DNA of 64,000 nt from VAZQ01 sp046733355 (GCA_046733355.1 JBKPOZ010000038.1:23911-87910); one strand, 5' to 3'. Shown: positions 53,318-61,635, counted from the first letter of the stretch. Numbers and translations: made by a program. The notes: a model not told the origin generated them from the letters alone.

Positions 53318-53354
53318 GTGCATTTCAGAAGCCATTATATTGATATTGCGCGAT

Positions 53355-53431
53355 GGTCCCGTAGCTCAGCCGGATAGAGCAGCGGTTTCCTAAACCGAAG
53401 GTCACAGGTTCGAGTCCTGTCGGGACCGCCA
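53355..53431 (+). tRNA. tRNA-Arg (anticodon CCT)
   Basis: 77 bases fold as a tRNA: acceptor GGTCCCG/CGGGACC with discriminator G and encoded CCA, D-arm GCTC/GAGC, anticodon loop TTCCTAA (anticodon CCT), variable AGGTC and T-arm ACAGG/CCTGT around TTCGAGT. It reads AGG codons. An integrase gene ends 10 bp past its 3' end, so the tRNA 3' half is the likely attachment site of the adjoining element. Confidence 0.96.
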
Positions 53432-53441
53432 ATCCATTTTC

Positions 53442-54557
53442 TCAGCCCAGCTTTTTCAAGGACTTAGTTTCATGTTTGTGTAATGGGGCCTCAATGTTTG
53501 TAACATCGGTGTTCTCGGTTTCGGCCCGGCGCCTCTTCGCCATGAGCTGATCGGCGAGTCGCTCGCGATCCGCATCGGCAGTGTACCGCTGTACTTCGCT
53601 CAACGTCAGATGGCCGGACATAGCCATTAGCTCGTGCGTCGTTGCGCCATCCTCTGCGAGCCGCCGCATCCCGCTTTTCTTCAGTCCGTGAAGCCGGCAC
53701 CGCGCCGGGAGTCCCGCTTCTGTTGCCCACTTCGCGAAGTCATTGCCGAGGCCATACTTCGAACGCGGCTTGCCGTGCGCCGTCACGATGTACGTGAGAT
53801 GCTCCTTCGGCATTGCATCACATGCCGCTTGCAGCTCGGGCGAGATCGGGATGCGTACATCCTTTGAGCCATGTGTCCGCTCGATGCGGATGCGACCATT
53901 CTTGACATGCTGCGGACCAAGCCGCACGACTTCGCCACGTCGCGATACGGTCTCCAGCGCGAATTCCATTACAAGCCGCTGCTGCGTCCCGAGCGGCCAA
54001 TGGGCACGGTATTGCGCGATCTCCGCGTCGGTCCATGTGTGATGGCCCTTGCTCTTGGGGAGCTTGATGCCCTCAATGCCTGCGGTGGGATTGTCCTTCC
54101 GCATAGCCGGAATCGCTGAGCGCATCAGGCCCCGAATGGCTTTCAACCAGTGACGTTTCGCTGATGGCCTCTCGATCTCGGTGAGCATTAGCAGGATGTG
54201 CTCTTGCCGGAGCAATGCAACCCGCTTATTGCCGTGGCGCTCGCGAAAGCGCTCGATAATGCGTCGTCTCGTTTTCCGCGTGTCCTCTTCCAGATTTAGC
54301 CATTCGGCTGACTTGTAGTGGCTGACAACAAGCGCGTTGATGGTGCCCGGCAGCGTCCGGCTTGCGGCGATCTCGCTCAGCTCGGCGGGAACCGTGGTGA
54401 GAGCCGCGGCATACGCGGCCATGAATTCTTCCGATCCAGGCGAGCCGGGGAGAGGAATGGCCCTGCAGCCGGGACGGCGAAAGTAGTAGCGCGTGCGCTC
54501 GTTCTTGCGTCCGCGGTTAGCGAAGCCGTTAACGTACTTCAGTCTGATGCGGGCCAC
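53442..54557 (-). CDS. Tyrosine recombinase/integrase
   Basis: About 371 residues from GTG 54557 (MARIRLKYVNGFANRGR), which has a GAGGA ribosome site; an ATG at 54578 adds seven residues. A SAM-like core-binding region ('LLRQEHILLMLTEIERPSAKRH') precedes the catalytic domain with Arg in 'FALETVSRRGEVVRLG', HxxK/R-type 'CRLHGLKKSGMRRLAEDG', 'MSGHLTLSEVQRY' and the nucleophile Tyr in 'RYTADADRERLA'. It is oriented towards tRNA-Arg with its 3' end 10 bp away, the usual arrangement for elements integrating at a tRNA 3' end. Confidence 0.93.
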   Translation of the reverse strand: MARIRLKYVNGFANRGRKNERTRYYFRRPGCRAIPLPGSPGSEEFMAAYAAALTTVPAELSEIAASRTLPGTINALVVSHYKSAEWLNLEEDTRKTRRRIIERFRERHGNKRVALLRQEHILLMLTEIERPSAKRHWLKAIRGLMRSAIPAMRKDNPTAGIEGIKLPKSKGHHTWTDAEIAQYRAHWPLGTQQRLVMEFALETVSRRGEVVRLGPQHVKNGRIRIERTHGSKDVRIPISPELQAACDAMPKEHLTYIVTAHGKPRSKYGLGNDFAKWATEAGLPARCRLHGLKKSGMRRLAEDGATTHELMAMSGHLTLSEVQRYTADADRERLADQLMAKRRRAETENTDVTNIEAPLHKHETKSLKKLG

Positions 54558-54729
54558 TGAATTCCTCGTCCCACTCATTCCGGCGCGGTTGTGCGGGTGT
54601 GCCCGGAATAATGATTATGTTCCCCTTTTGATCAATCGCTACGTGCTGCACTGGCACTCCAGATTTGTCCACAGCGCGAAGCGCGCGAGCCAGCTCCCGT
54701 TGCCTGAACCTCTGCTTACCGCGAGACAT
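54529..54729 (-). CDS. Small basic protein upstream of integrase
   Basis: 66 residues from MSRGKQRFRQRELARALRAV. Its ATG lies inside the end of the Spo11-like gene (14-bp overlap) and its stop overlaps the integrase start by about 29 bp, so all three are tightly packed. The N-terminal half is basic and helical ('RFRQRELARALRAVDKSG'), followed by 'VQHVAIDQKGNIIIIPG', and an acidic/Trp tail. Small proteins of this form commonly precede integrases in rhizobial islands; a role as recombination accessory factor is plausible but unproven. Confidence 0.75.
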   Translation of the reverse strand: MSRGKQRFRQRELARALRAVDKSGVPVQHVAIDQKGNIIIIPGTPAQPRRNEWDEEFSGPHQTEVR

Positions 54730-55555
54730 TACGTTCTCTCCAGCTGTCGAGCACCGTCCGGATCGACTCACACTCGGCCTTCTCAACGACGGTGGAACGC
54801 TCCCAGGCCTCTGGCTCGATCTCCTTGCGGGTTGCCTCTTCCACGAGATCACGGAGTTTATTCGGGTCCATTGCGTCCAGCTCCCAACAGCGCTCACCGT
54901 AATTCCGGACGAACCATTTGTAGCGTGTGTCCTTCTTCTTGTCGGATGCGAGAAACGACGGCAGCTCGCGAGTGTGCTCCGTCCTCAGGGCTATTCGCTC
55001 TAGAATGACGTGATCGCCGCCGTACTTGGTGAACCGATTGGGTAAGTCGTGCTCTGACATGCAGAGCCCGCTCGGATCGTAGTCGCCGACATAGAGAGCG
55101 ATCAGCGGCCGCCCGTCGCAGTCCTGGGCGGCGTCATAGACGGCGCTTGCGCTCTTGAACCCATGCATGATGCGGAACCCGACGCCGTACCGGTTGAGCA
55201 CGGGAGCCAGAACCCCCCTTATGGTTCCCTTCTCGCTCCACACCTCCACACGGACCGGGTGCTGATTCCAATGGTCCCGGCGATACGCCCGGCCCATGAC
55301 ATCGGCGTAATCGGCGGCATCATTCCAACTGGGGCAGCGTTCGAGTTCGCGCGTCTCGTCGACGATCCATGACCACGGGATCATGCCGCGCTCACGCGCC
55401 TCTTTCAGAAGACGATAGACCCGCTTCATATCGTCCATCGAGGGGATCAGGCCCGCAGCGAATAGCTCGTAGCCAACGCCACGGCCGGTGATCGGGTGTG
55501 CGGCCTTCGTGATCACTTTCATTGCCTCGATCAGGTCGAGGGAGGCCAGGGCCAT
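54716..55555 (-). CDS. Orphan Spo11 / topoisomerase VI-A-like protein with Toprim motif
   Basis: 279 residues, not a standard annotated enzyme. The N-terminal 75 residues, 'ITGRGVGYELFAAGLIP', 'MKRVYRLLKEARERGMIPWSW' and 'IVDETRE', match the layout of the winged-helix part of topoisomerase VI-A/Spo11, with Tyr29 at the place of the DNA-attacking Tyr. A Toprim-like part follows: Glu108 in 'VEVWSEKGTIRGVL' and the DxD pair Asp158/Asp160 in 'LIALYVGDYDPSG', with 'ASAVYDAAQD' before it. The last 70 residues are helical and charged. No gyrase-B-like partner is in the element. Activity is inferred from motif order only; a RepB/primase-like Toprim protein is the alternative. Confidence 0.6.
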   Translation of the reverse strand: MALASLDLIEAMKVITKAAHPITGRGVGYELFAAGLIPSMDDMKRVYRLLKEARERGMIPWSWIVDETRELERCPSWNDAADYADVMGRAYRRDHWNQHPVRVEVWSEKGTIRGVLAPVLNRYGVGFRIMHGFKSASAVYDAAQDCDGRPLIALYVGDYDPSGLCMSEHDLPNRFTKYGGDHVILERIALRTEHTRELPSFLASDKKKDTRYKWFVRNYGERCWELDAMDPNKLRDLVEEATRKEIEPEAWERSTVVEKAECESIRTVLDSWRERNVSR

Positions 55556-55632
55556 GCCCCGGACCTTTTTGAGCCAGTCTCAATTTGCTCGACCGTCATG
55601 GACTCCCCGCGAAGCAAAAGCGCCGAACGGCG

Positions 55633-55839
55633 CTAAATGAGAATCTGATGTAACACGCCGGGCTGCCCAGTGGGGGTTTTCCACAGGCCCTGTGGAGAGG
55701 GTTTCACAGTAGCGCGCGGGGTCGAAGTCGCGCTATTTACGGCAACACCATCGGCTGAGATTTGCGGTTGCCAGGAGTACCCCGCGAAGCACTCGGCCTC
55801 GATCACATGGCAGGGGCCTAAAATGCGGGGCTCTGTCAT
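55633..55839 (-). CDS. Small element-encoded protein
   Basis: 68 residues from MTEPRILGPCHVIEAECFAGY. Its ATG overlaps the stop of the preceding truncated gene by 4 bases (ATGA), which supports the start. It has two Cys near the N-terminus and a Ser/Thr/Pro-rich C-terminal half ending 'WKTPTGQPGVLHQILI'. No family is recognised. A hairpin (AGCGCC/GGCGCT) lies just past its 3' end before the Spo11-like gene. Confidence 0.6.
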   Translation of the reverse strand: MTEPRILGPCHVIEAECFAGYSWQPQISADGVAVNSATSTPRATVKPSPQGLWKTPTGQPGVLHQILI

Positions 55840-55945
55840 TTTTTCGCCCCTGCAACCGATTGATTTTGCAGTTCTATTTTTTCCGCTGTTACGGCTGCGA
55901 GTACATCGGCCCGTTCTGCATCCGTAACGCGGCTCCTTGCCCGAT
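55836..55945 (-). pseudogene. 5'-truncated small gene at the element's right border
   Basis: The minus-strand frame ending at 55836 encodes 'SRVTDAERADVLAAVTAEKIE' and 'LQNQSVAGAKK', probably a helical phage-type protein. No ATG, GTG or TTG occurs in frame before the sequence turns into the complement of the SDR gene at about 55,945, so its 5' end has been lost. The ATGA overlap with the next gene shows it belonged to the element's operon. Confidence 0.55.
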
Positions 55946-56484
55946 ATGGGACCTCTGGCCGCAACCTTCTCGCGGCGGAGGCCGCAGCGGGCGTCCGGCA
56001 CCATGTCGCGCTTTCCATCGTCGGAACCGACCGGTCCGACAATGGCTATTTCCGCGCCAAGGTCGCCCAGGAGAATCTGGTCAAGACCTCCGGCATCCCC
56101 TACACCATCATTCGCTCGACCCAGTTCCTGGAATTCCTCCGCGGCATCGCCGATTCAAGTGCGGAAGGAAACAGAGTGAGACTTCCGCCCGTCCTGTTCC
56201 AGCCCATCGCGGCGGACGACGTTGCTGCCAATGTTGCCGATGTGGCGCTCGCGACGCCGCGAAACGGCATCGTCGAGATTGCCGGCCCAGAACGAGCGCC
56301 GTTCGACGAAATCGTCGCCCGCTACCTGAAGGCGGTCGGCGACCCCCGTGAGGTCGTGAGCGACCCCGAGGCCCGATACTGGGGCGGCCACGTCGAGGAG
56401 CACTCGCTCGTGCCGTTGGGCGAGGCGCGCCTCGGCCGCATCGGCTTCGACGAATGGGTCCGCCGCTCGCAGGCAGCGGCCTGA
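55946..56484 (+). pseudogene. SDR/NmrA-like NAD(P)-binding oxidoreductase, N-terminus missing
   Basis: The frame carries the C-terminal two thirds of an atypical short-chain dehydrogenase (NmrA/UDP-sugar-epimerase-like): 'GRNLLAAEAAAGVRHHVALS', 'NGYFRAKVAQENLVKTSGIP', 'TIIRSTQFLEFL' and 'PPVLFQPIAADDVAANVADV', ending 'GRIGFDEWVRRSQAAA'. The Rossmann N-terminus with its GxxGxxG is absent: homology starts abruptly at about 55,950, right where the mobile element ends. No start codon with a ribosome site precedes it (the ATG at 56176 is internal). It is probably non-functional. Confidence 0.8.
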
Positions 56485-56553
56485 TCCCGCATCCGAGGTA
56501 CGCTCCGGGACGCTGGCACAAGCGGGTCGGGGCGACGAACGAAAGAGGAAACT

Positions 56554-56946
56554 ATGACGATCAAACTCGTTGCGCTGGCTGCTCTGCTATGCGTCATGAC
56601 CGGCACGGCGACGGCTCAGGAGCCTAAGATCACGTCGCTCATGTCTAAGGATCTTACGGAGAGTCCTGGTAGGGAAGCGCTGATGATCACAGTAGAGCAT
56701 GCCCCCGGCGGGTCGAGCGCGATCCACCGACACAATGCACATGCGTTTGTTTATGTGCTGGAGGGCTCCGTTGTGATGCAGCTGAAGGTTGGACAACAGG
56801 TAACACTGACACCAGGACAGACCTTCTATGAAGGCCCTGACGATGTTCATCTCGTCGACCGGAACGCAAGCGGTACCCAGCCGGCGAAATTCCTGGTGTT
56901 CTTGATCAAGAATAAGGGCGCTCCGGCGCTCGTGCCAGCAGAGTGA
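56554..56946 (+). CDS. Secreted cupin-domain protein
   Basis: 130 residues with a signal peptide ('LVALAALLCVMTGTATAQ') and a single cupin barrel: first motif 'GGSSAIHRHNAHAFVYVLEGSV', with His ligands, and second motif 'TPGQTFYEGPDDVHLVDRN'. Small periplasmic cupins of this kind often lie beside NmrA-type oxidoreductase genes, as here (70 bp after the truncated one). A metal-dependent enzymatic or binding role is likely but undefined. ATG 56554 has a GAGGAA ribosome site. Confidence 0.88.
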   Translation: MTIKLVALAALLCVMTGTATAQEPKITSLMSKDLTESPGREALMITVEHAPGGSSAIHRHNAHAFVYVLEGSVVMQLKVGQQVTLTPGQTFYEGPDDVHLVDRNASGTQPAKFLVFLIKNKGAPALVPAE

Positions 56947-57104
56947 CTGTTGGATGGACAAAGCGGGCTAAGACTCTACATCGAGTATAGATGCAGGCCG
57001 GTACCCAACCCCGGCATCTGAACACGAGAGCGGGAACTGAGGTTTAATACCTTAACCCGGCTATGTTCAGCGGCTTATATGCTGGAAGAACAGGCAGCAG
57101 CTCT

Positions 57105-57329
57105 ATGGCGATAACCTACCGTGAAATTGCAATAGAGGATATTCTGCGAACCGTCGAAGAAGCGATGCATCAGGTCATTGACTGGTGGGGAGACCTGCCG
57201 CCGCCGATGAAAGAAGCGATCGAGCAGTTTCGCACCCAACTTGGGATGGCAATTGATTCCGTAGAGTTCGTTAAAAAGGCACTCGACAGACAAGTACACG
57301 AAACTGATCGCGGGAAGGGCCCTGCCTGA
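57105..57329 (+). CDS. Small hypothetical protein
   Basis: 74 residues from MAITYREIAIEDILRTVEEAM. The product is mostly helical, with a Trp pair in 'HQVIDWWGDLPPPMKEAIEQF' and a charged C-terminus. A longer frame starts at 57063 but lacks a ribosome site. Base composition is lower in GC than the core genes. No family is recognised, and its coding status rests on codon pattern and length only. Confidence 0.45.
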   Translation: MAITYREIAIEDILRTVEEAMHQVIDWWGDLPPPMKEAIEQFRTQLGMAIDSVEFVKKALDRQVHETDRGKGPA

Positions 57330-57574
57330 TCTTTGCTGCGATGCATGCGTACGCTTGTGGCAGTCCTGAGACTTCTTAAGCGGGTCGCCTGATGACCACT
57401 CTGAGGCGAAGCAGACGTGCCTGGAAATGCGCTCGGAACGGCAGAGTCTGAGGTTAACCGGGTTCCAGCGGCTGTTGTAGGCTGTCTAATGGCTCGCGCC
57501 CCCGCTGACTGTTCTTGGACAATTCGATATTCTCCCAAGCATGGCAGAAGAGCTCGAATGCGAAAGGAAGAAAA

Positions 57575-58588
57575 ATGTCGAATCATTTCACTGGACTAAG
57601 CCTTGGTCCGCCGCTCGGCGATCAAAGACTCGACCTGTGCGATCTCTATGCGTTCCAGTCGCCCAACGACCCATCGAGGACCGTGATCATCCTTAACGCA
57701 AATCCAAATGCTGACGCGCTCCATCCCGACGCCATTTACCGGCTCAATATCGACAACGACGGTGATTTGCTGACGGACATCGCGCTTAGCTACGTGTTTT
57801 CGAAGCCCCAAAACGGCAAGCAGACTTTCAGCGTGTTTCTGGCCAAAGGCGCGGAGTCGCGCTCGGTCGAAGCCGTCGGGAAGAAAATAGTCCCCGATGC
57901 AGACGTCTCATTCGGCCCCAAGCCGAACATCGTGAACGCGGGCGAGTACACATTCTTCGCCGGTAGCCGCAGCGACGCTTTCTTCTTCGATTTCGACGGC
58001 ATCAAAAATTTGTTCGACATTAGCGGCAAGCGGAATTTCACCGAGCCTCACCTAACCGGCAAATCACCGTGGACGGGCGTAGATTCCAGTACCGAGGCCA
58101 ACGTGTTCTCGACGGTGGTTGAACTGCCGACGAGCGAACTAGCCCCGAAACCCGAACTACACATCTGGGGCCGATGCAGCGTGCGGCAGGATGGCAAGCT
58201 GATTCATGTCGATCGTGCGGGCCATCCGAGTGTCAGCAGCTTTTTCAACACCGACGACACGAAGTTGGAATACAACGCTAGTGAGCCGGTGAACGATCGT
58301 AAGCGCTGGCTCGATCAGTTCGTGCATCTGATGGGTCACACGGGAAATTACTCGCGCGAAGAGGCGATTGCCGAGATTGACAAGGAGCGAACACTACCCG
58401 ACGTGCTGAGTTTCGATCCGTCGAAGCCTGCGAAGTATCCCAACGGTCGCGTTTTCACTGACGACGTGATCGATTATCGCCTCGCGTTCTTAACCAAGGG
58501 CGAATGCCCTCCCAGCGGTTTGAAGCCGCACACCGACATTCTCAAGGAGTTTCCGTACCTCGGCACTCCGCATCGGAAGAAGTGCTAG
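57575..58588 (+). CDS. DUF4331 family protein
   Basis: 337 residues from MSNHFTGLSLGPPLGDQRLDL, with an AAGGAAG ribosome site. The DUF4331 signature is clear: 'DLCDLYAFQSPNDPSRTVIILNANP' in adjoining blocks, 'YRLNIDNDGDLLTDIALSY', 'AGSRSDAFFFDFDGI', 'NVFSTVVELPTSEL' and 'TDDVIDYRLAFLTKG'. The conserved Asp residues suggest metal-binding loops. The protein has no signal peptide, although many relatives do. Family function is unknown. Confidence 0.88.
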   Translation: MSNHFTGLSLGPPLGDQRLDLCDLYAFQSPNDPSRTVIILNANPNADALHPDAIYRLNIDNDGDLLTDIALSYVFSKPQNGKQTFSVFLAKGAESRSVEAVGKKIVPDADVSFGPKPNIVNAGEYTFFAGSRSDAFFFDFDGIKNLFDISGKRNFTEPHLTGKSPWTGVDSSTEANVFSTVVELPTSELAPKPELHIWGRCSVRQDGKLIHVDRAGHPSVSSFFNTDDTKLEYNASEPVNDRKRWLDQFVHLMGHTGNYSREEAIAEIDKERTLPDVLSFDPSKPAKYPNGRVFTDDVIDYRLAFLTKGECPPSGLKPHTDILKEFPYLGTPHRKKC

Positions 58589-58972
58589 CAGCGCGCGACA
58601 GCGACCGCGCGGGAAGTTTAGCGCGATCGTAGGGCAGCGAAATCGTCGGCGCCGCCTTGCTGCTGTTTGCTGCACTGCATGAGTCAGGAATTGGCACAAC
58701 TCGGCTGTCTTGATCGGCTAAACTAAGGTCCGCTGAATGGGGCATAGCGGAAGCGCCGAACTCAAGCCCCAATGCGTGCTGTTGACCCGAAGCGGGCATT
58801 ACGACGACGTGATTAGGTCGGATCGTTGCGAGCAAAGCTGAGAGACTGGCAGGACAGTGCAGAAATGTCACAGCCGACGATTTTTGAGCGTCCTCTTCGA
58901 ATAGTCGAAAATCAGCCTGGACGAGCGTCTATGCAAAAGAGCGGCGTGAGTAAGTTCAGATCGGGGGCTCAC

Positions 58973-59698
58973 ATGCAGAAGACTATCGGAATTGCGATCG
59001 CGACAATGGCGGTTTGCGGCTCCGCAATGGCGGCCGATCTTCCGCTGCGGGCACCCATAATCGCGCGGTCGCCGATAACGTACAACTGGACGGGGATCTA
59101 TCTGGGCGTAAATGGGGGGTATGCCTGGGGCAAGCAGGACCCCTTTGACGTGATCACGAATCGGTTCGACAGCTTGAGCGACAGCCTCAATGGCTGGACA
59201 TTTGGGGGCACGGCGGGCGCGCAAATTCAGGTCGCCCATGTGGTGCTCGGGCTCGAAACTGACCTGGACTGGGCCAATATCAAGGGCTCAGCAACACACA
59301 CGCCGACAATCTTTGGTACACCTCTCCCATTCACCCTCAATGCAGACTTCAAGATACCTTACGTTGCCACCGCGCGCTTGCGAGCAGGTTATGCACTCAA
59401 CAACTGGCTCTTCTATGCGACGGGCGGTGCAGCGCTCCTTGGCAACGACACCACAGTCACGACCGCCGGCGGTGCTCCCTGCGGGACAAACGTCAACATC
59501 CTGCTGCCGAACAATCAGCTCAACTGTTCGGGAACCAAACATAGGATCGGCGGTACGGGAGGCGCTGGCGTTGAGTGGGGATTGAGCCCGAACCTGAGCG
59601 TCAAGGCCGAATATCTGTACATTGCGGCGGCCTCACTTGAACTCTCACATATAAACGAAGTGAGGATGGGGCTGAACTATCGTTTCGGCGATTACTGA
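58973..59698 (+). CDS. Outer-membrane beta-barrel protein 4
   Basis: 241 residues from MQKTIGIAIATMAVCGSAMAADLP, a signal peptide cleaved before ADLP. Barrel motifs: 'YNWTGIYLGVNGGYAWGKQD', 'VVLGLETDLDWANIKGSA', 'YVATARLRAGYALNNWLFYATG', 'LSVKAEYLYIAAA', and terminal 'VRMGLNYRFGDY'. A loop contains two Cys (CGTN...NCSG). Same family as the three barrels at 40.6-43 kb, but it lies in the accessory region. The upstream frame to 58826 is not considered translated. Confidence 0.88.
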   Translation: MQKTIGIAIATMAVCGSAMAADLPLRAPIIARSPITYNWTGIYLGVNGGYAWGKQDPFDVITNRFDSLSDSLNGWTFGGTAGAQIQVAHVVLGLETDLDWANIKGSATHTPTIFGTPLPFTLNADFKIPYVATARLRAGYALNNWLFYATGGAALLGNDTTVTTAGGAPCGTNVNILLPNNQLNCSGTKHRIGGTGGAGVEWGLSPNLSVKAEYLYIAAASLELSHINEVRMGLNYRFGDY

Positions 59699-59919
59699 TT
59701 ATCAGTTTGGCGGCTAAGGACGCGGAAGAATACTGCGCGTCTCCTCACGGTATGCGCTTCAACGCGCGGGACTACTCTCTGGCTTCAGTGCCGGTGCCTA
59801 CCTAAATACCTACCATCCAACCGCATAGCGTTTGTGCAGACTTCCCGCTTCTGTCGACTAGCAGACATCTCCGATTGAGTGCAGACTGGCCGCCTCTCGC
59901 ACACATCGCAGGAGGAACC

Positions 59920-61635
59920 ATGAGCGTGCGCACAATCAAACAGGTCGCTTTGCTTGCCGCCTTTGTTGGCGCGCTGGCGGCGCTCCCGGCATCCGCACAA
60001 CAGCAACAGCAAAAGCCCAACATTCTCTTCATCATGGGAGATGACATCGGCTGGATGCAGCCGCGCATCTATCACCGCGGCTTGATGGTCGGTGAGACAC
60101 CCAACATCGACCGCATCGGCCAGGAAGGCGCGATGTTCACCGACTACTATGCCGAGGAGAGCTGCACGGCAGGCCGTAACGCCTTCTTCACCGGAATGCA
60201 TCCGCTGCGCACCGGCATGATCCCGCCGCAACTGCCGGGCAGCCCATCCTATCTGCGGCCGGGAACGCCGGCCCTTGCGTGGTTCCTGCGCGACCTGGGT
60301 TACAATACCGGTGAGTTCGGAAAGAACCATCTAGGCGACCACACCGAGGCGCTACCGACGGCGCATGGGTTCCATGAGTTCTGGGGCTACCTGTATCACC
60401 TGGATGCGATGCAGGGCGTGAGCTTCCCCGATATCAATAAGACCCCGACTCAGCAGACCGTCGCGCCGCCGTGCAAGAACACGCCGATCCCGGGCATTCC
60501 CGACGTGCCTGGTGCCGTTGATCCCAAGACCACAATCTGCTTGACCCCGCCGCGACCAGTGCTCTGGTGCAAGTCCTCCGACGGTACGGCCAAAAACCAG
60601 ACCTGCCAGGATCAGGGACCGCTGACCCTTGAGCGGTCGAAGACCGTGGATGAGGAAATCTCCGCCAAGGTGATCGACTTCCTCGACCGCAATGACCCGC
60701 GGCGGACCAACAAGCCGTTCTTCGTCTGGTACAATCCGGCACGCATGCACATCACGACCGTGCTGTCGGACAAGTACATGGCGATGGTGGGTGAGCCGGG
60801 CGGCAAGGACTGGGGCGTCAACGAAGCCGGCATGAAGCAAATGGATGACAACATCGGCTACGTGCTCAAAAAGATCGACGACATGGGGCAGACCAACAAC
60901 ACTATCGTCATCTTCACCACTGACAACGGCGCCGAGACGTTCACCTACCCCGACGGCGGCGTCACTCCGTTCAAGGGCTCAAAGATGACCACCTGGGAAG
61001 GCGGTATGCGCGCTCCGGCGGTTATTCGTTGGCCGGGCGTCGTCAGGCCCGGCACGGTTAAGGACGACATCTTCGCGTCGCTTGACTGGCTACCCACGCT
61101 TGTCAACATCGCCGGTGGAGACAAGGGCGACGCGCTGAACAAGCGGATCATGGCCGGGTCCTATCCGGGCATCGTCAAGACCAAACTCGATGGCGTCGAT
61201 CAGACCGAATACCTCAGCGGTCGTTCGGAAAAGTCGGCGCGAGATACTTTCTTCTACTATTCCAGCAAGCATCCGTCGGCGGTGCGCTACAAGAACTGGA
61301 AGATGTATTTCGCGATCGCTCCCGAAACCACGACGGGCTTCAACGTTCCGGGAGTCCAAACCCAGTTCGCAGCGGGCATGGTAAACCTCAAGCGCGATCC
61401 ATTCGAGACGGGGATGGGCGAGTGGAAAAAGGCGGGCTTCTGGTTCGGCGGCGCGCTCGGCGGGCCGGCCACGGCTTGGGTATATGACTGGAACCTGCTG
61501 CCCATCGGCCAGGCGCTGTGGCTGAAAGAGCTGGAATCCTACAAGGAGTTTCCGCCCCTTCAGGATGCAGCGAGCTACAACCTGGATCAGGTGATGGAAG
61601 AGCTCAAGAAGTCACCGAGACACGGGAGCCAGTAA
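59920..61635 (+). CDS. Arylsulfatase with CTAGR active-site motif
   Basis: 571 residues; GGAGGA ribosome site directly precedes ATG 59920. Signal peptide 'VALLAAFVGALAALPASAQ', then the sulfatase start 'KPNILFIMGDDIGWMQPR' with metal-binding Asp pair, and 'TPNIDRIGQEGAMFTDYYAEE'. The formylglycine position reads C-T-A-G-R ('ESCTAGRNAFFTG'), with Ala where the canonical motif has Pro. 'GEFGKNHLGDH' and 'IVIFTTDNGAE' supply the remaining metal and substrate ligands. A periplasmic sulfate-ester hydrolase is expected, needing a formylglycine-generating enzyme, which is not seen here. The next gene follows after about 200 bp. Confidence 0.92.
   Translation: MSVRTIKQVALLAAFVGALAALPASAQQQQQKPNILFIMGDDIGWMQPRIYHRGLMVGETPNIDRIGQEGAMFTDYYAEESCTAGRNAFFTGMHPLRTGMIPPQLPGSPSYLRPGTPALAWFLRDLGYNTGEFGKNHLGDHTEALPTAHGFHEFWGYLYHLDAMQGVSFPDINKTPTQQTVAPPCKNTPIPGIPDVPGAVDPKTTICLTPPRPVLWCKSSDGTAKNQTCQDQGPLTLERSKTVDEEISAKVIDFLDRNDPRRTNKPFFVWYNPARMHITTVLSDKYMAMVGEPGGKDWGVNEAGMKQMDDNIGYVLKKIDDMGQTNNTIVIFTTDNGAETFTYPDGGVTPFKGSKMTTWEGGMRAPAVIRWPGVVRPGTVKDDIFASLDWLPTLVNIAGGDKGDALNKRIMAGSYPGIVKTKLDGVDQTEYLSGRSEKSARDTFFYYSSKHPSAVRYKNWKMYFAIAPETTTGFNVPGVQTQFAAGMVNLKRDPFETGMGEWKKAGFWFGGALGGPATAWVYDWNLLPIGQALWLKELESYKEFPPLQDAASYNLDQVMEELKKSPRHGSQ

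Larger units (their letters stand above)
52818..53354. other. Intergenic region between kinase and tRNA-Arg
   Basis: About 540 bases with no convincing gene. The first half is T-rich and contains the tandem repeat array at 52957-53078; a 78-residue frame through it merely translates the repeat and lacks a family. The second half contains a terminator hairpin at 53291-53317 about 40 bp before the tRNA, which could end a small transcript starting inside this region. Confidence 0.6.
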
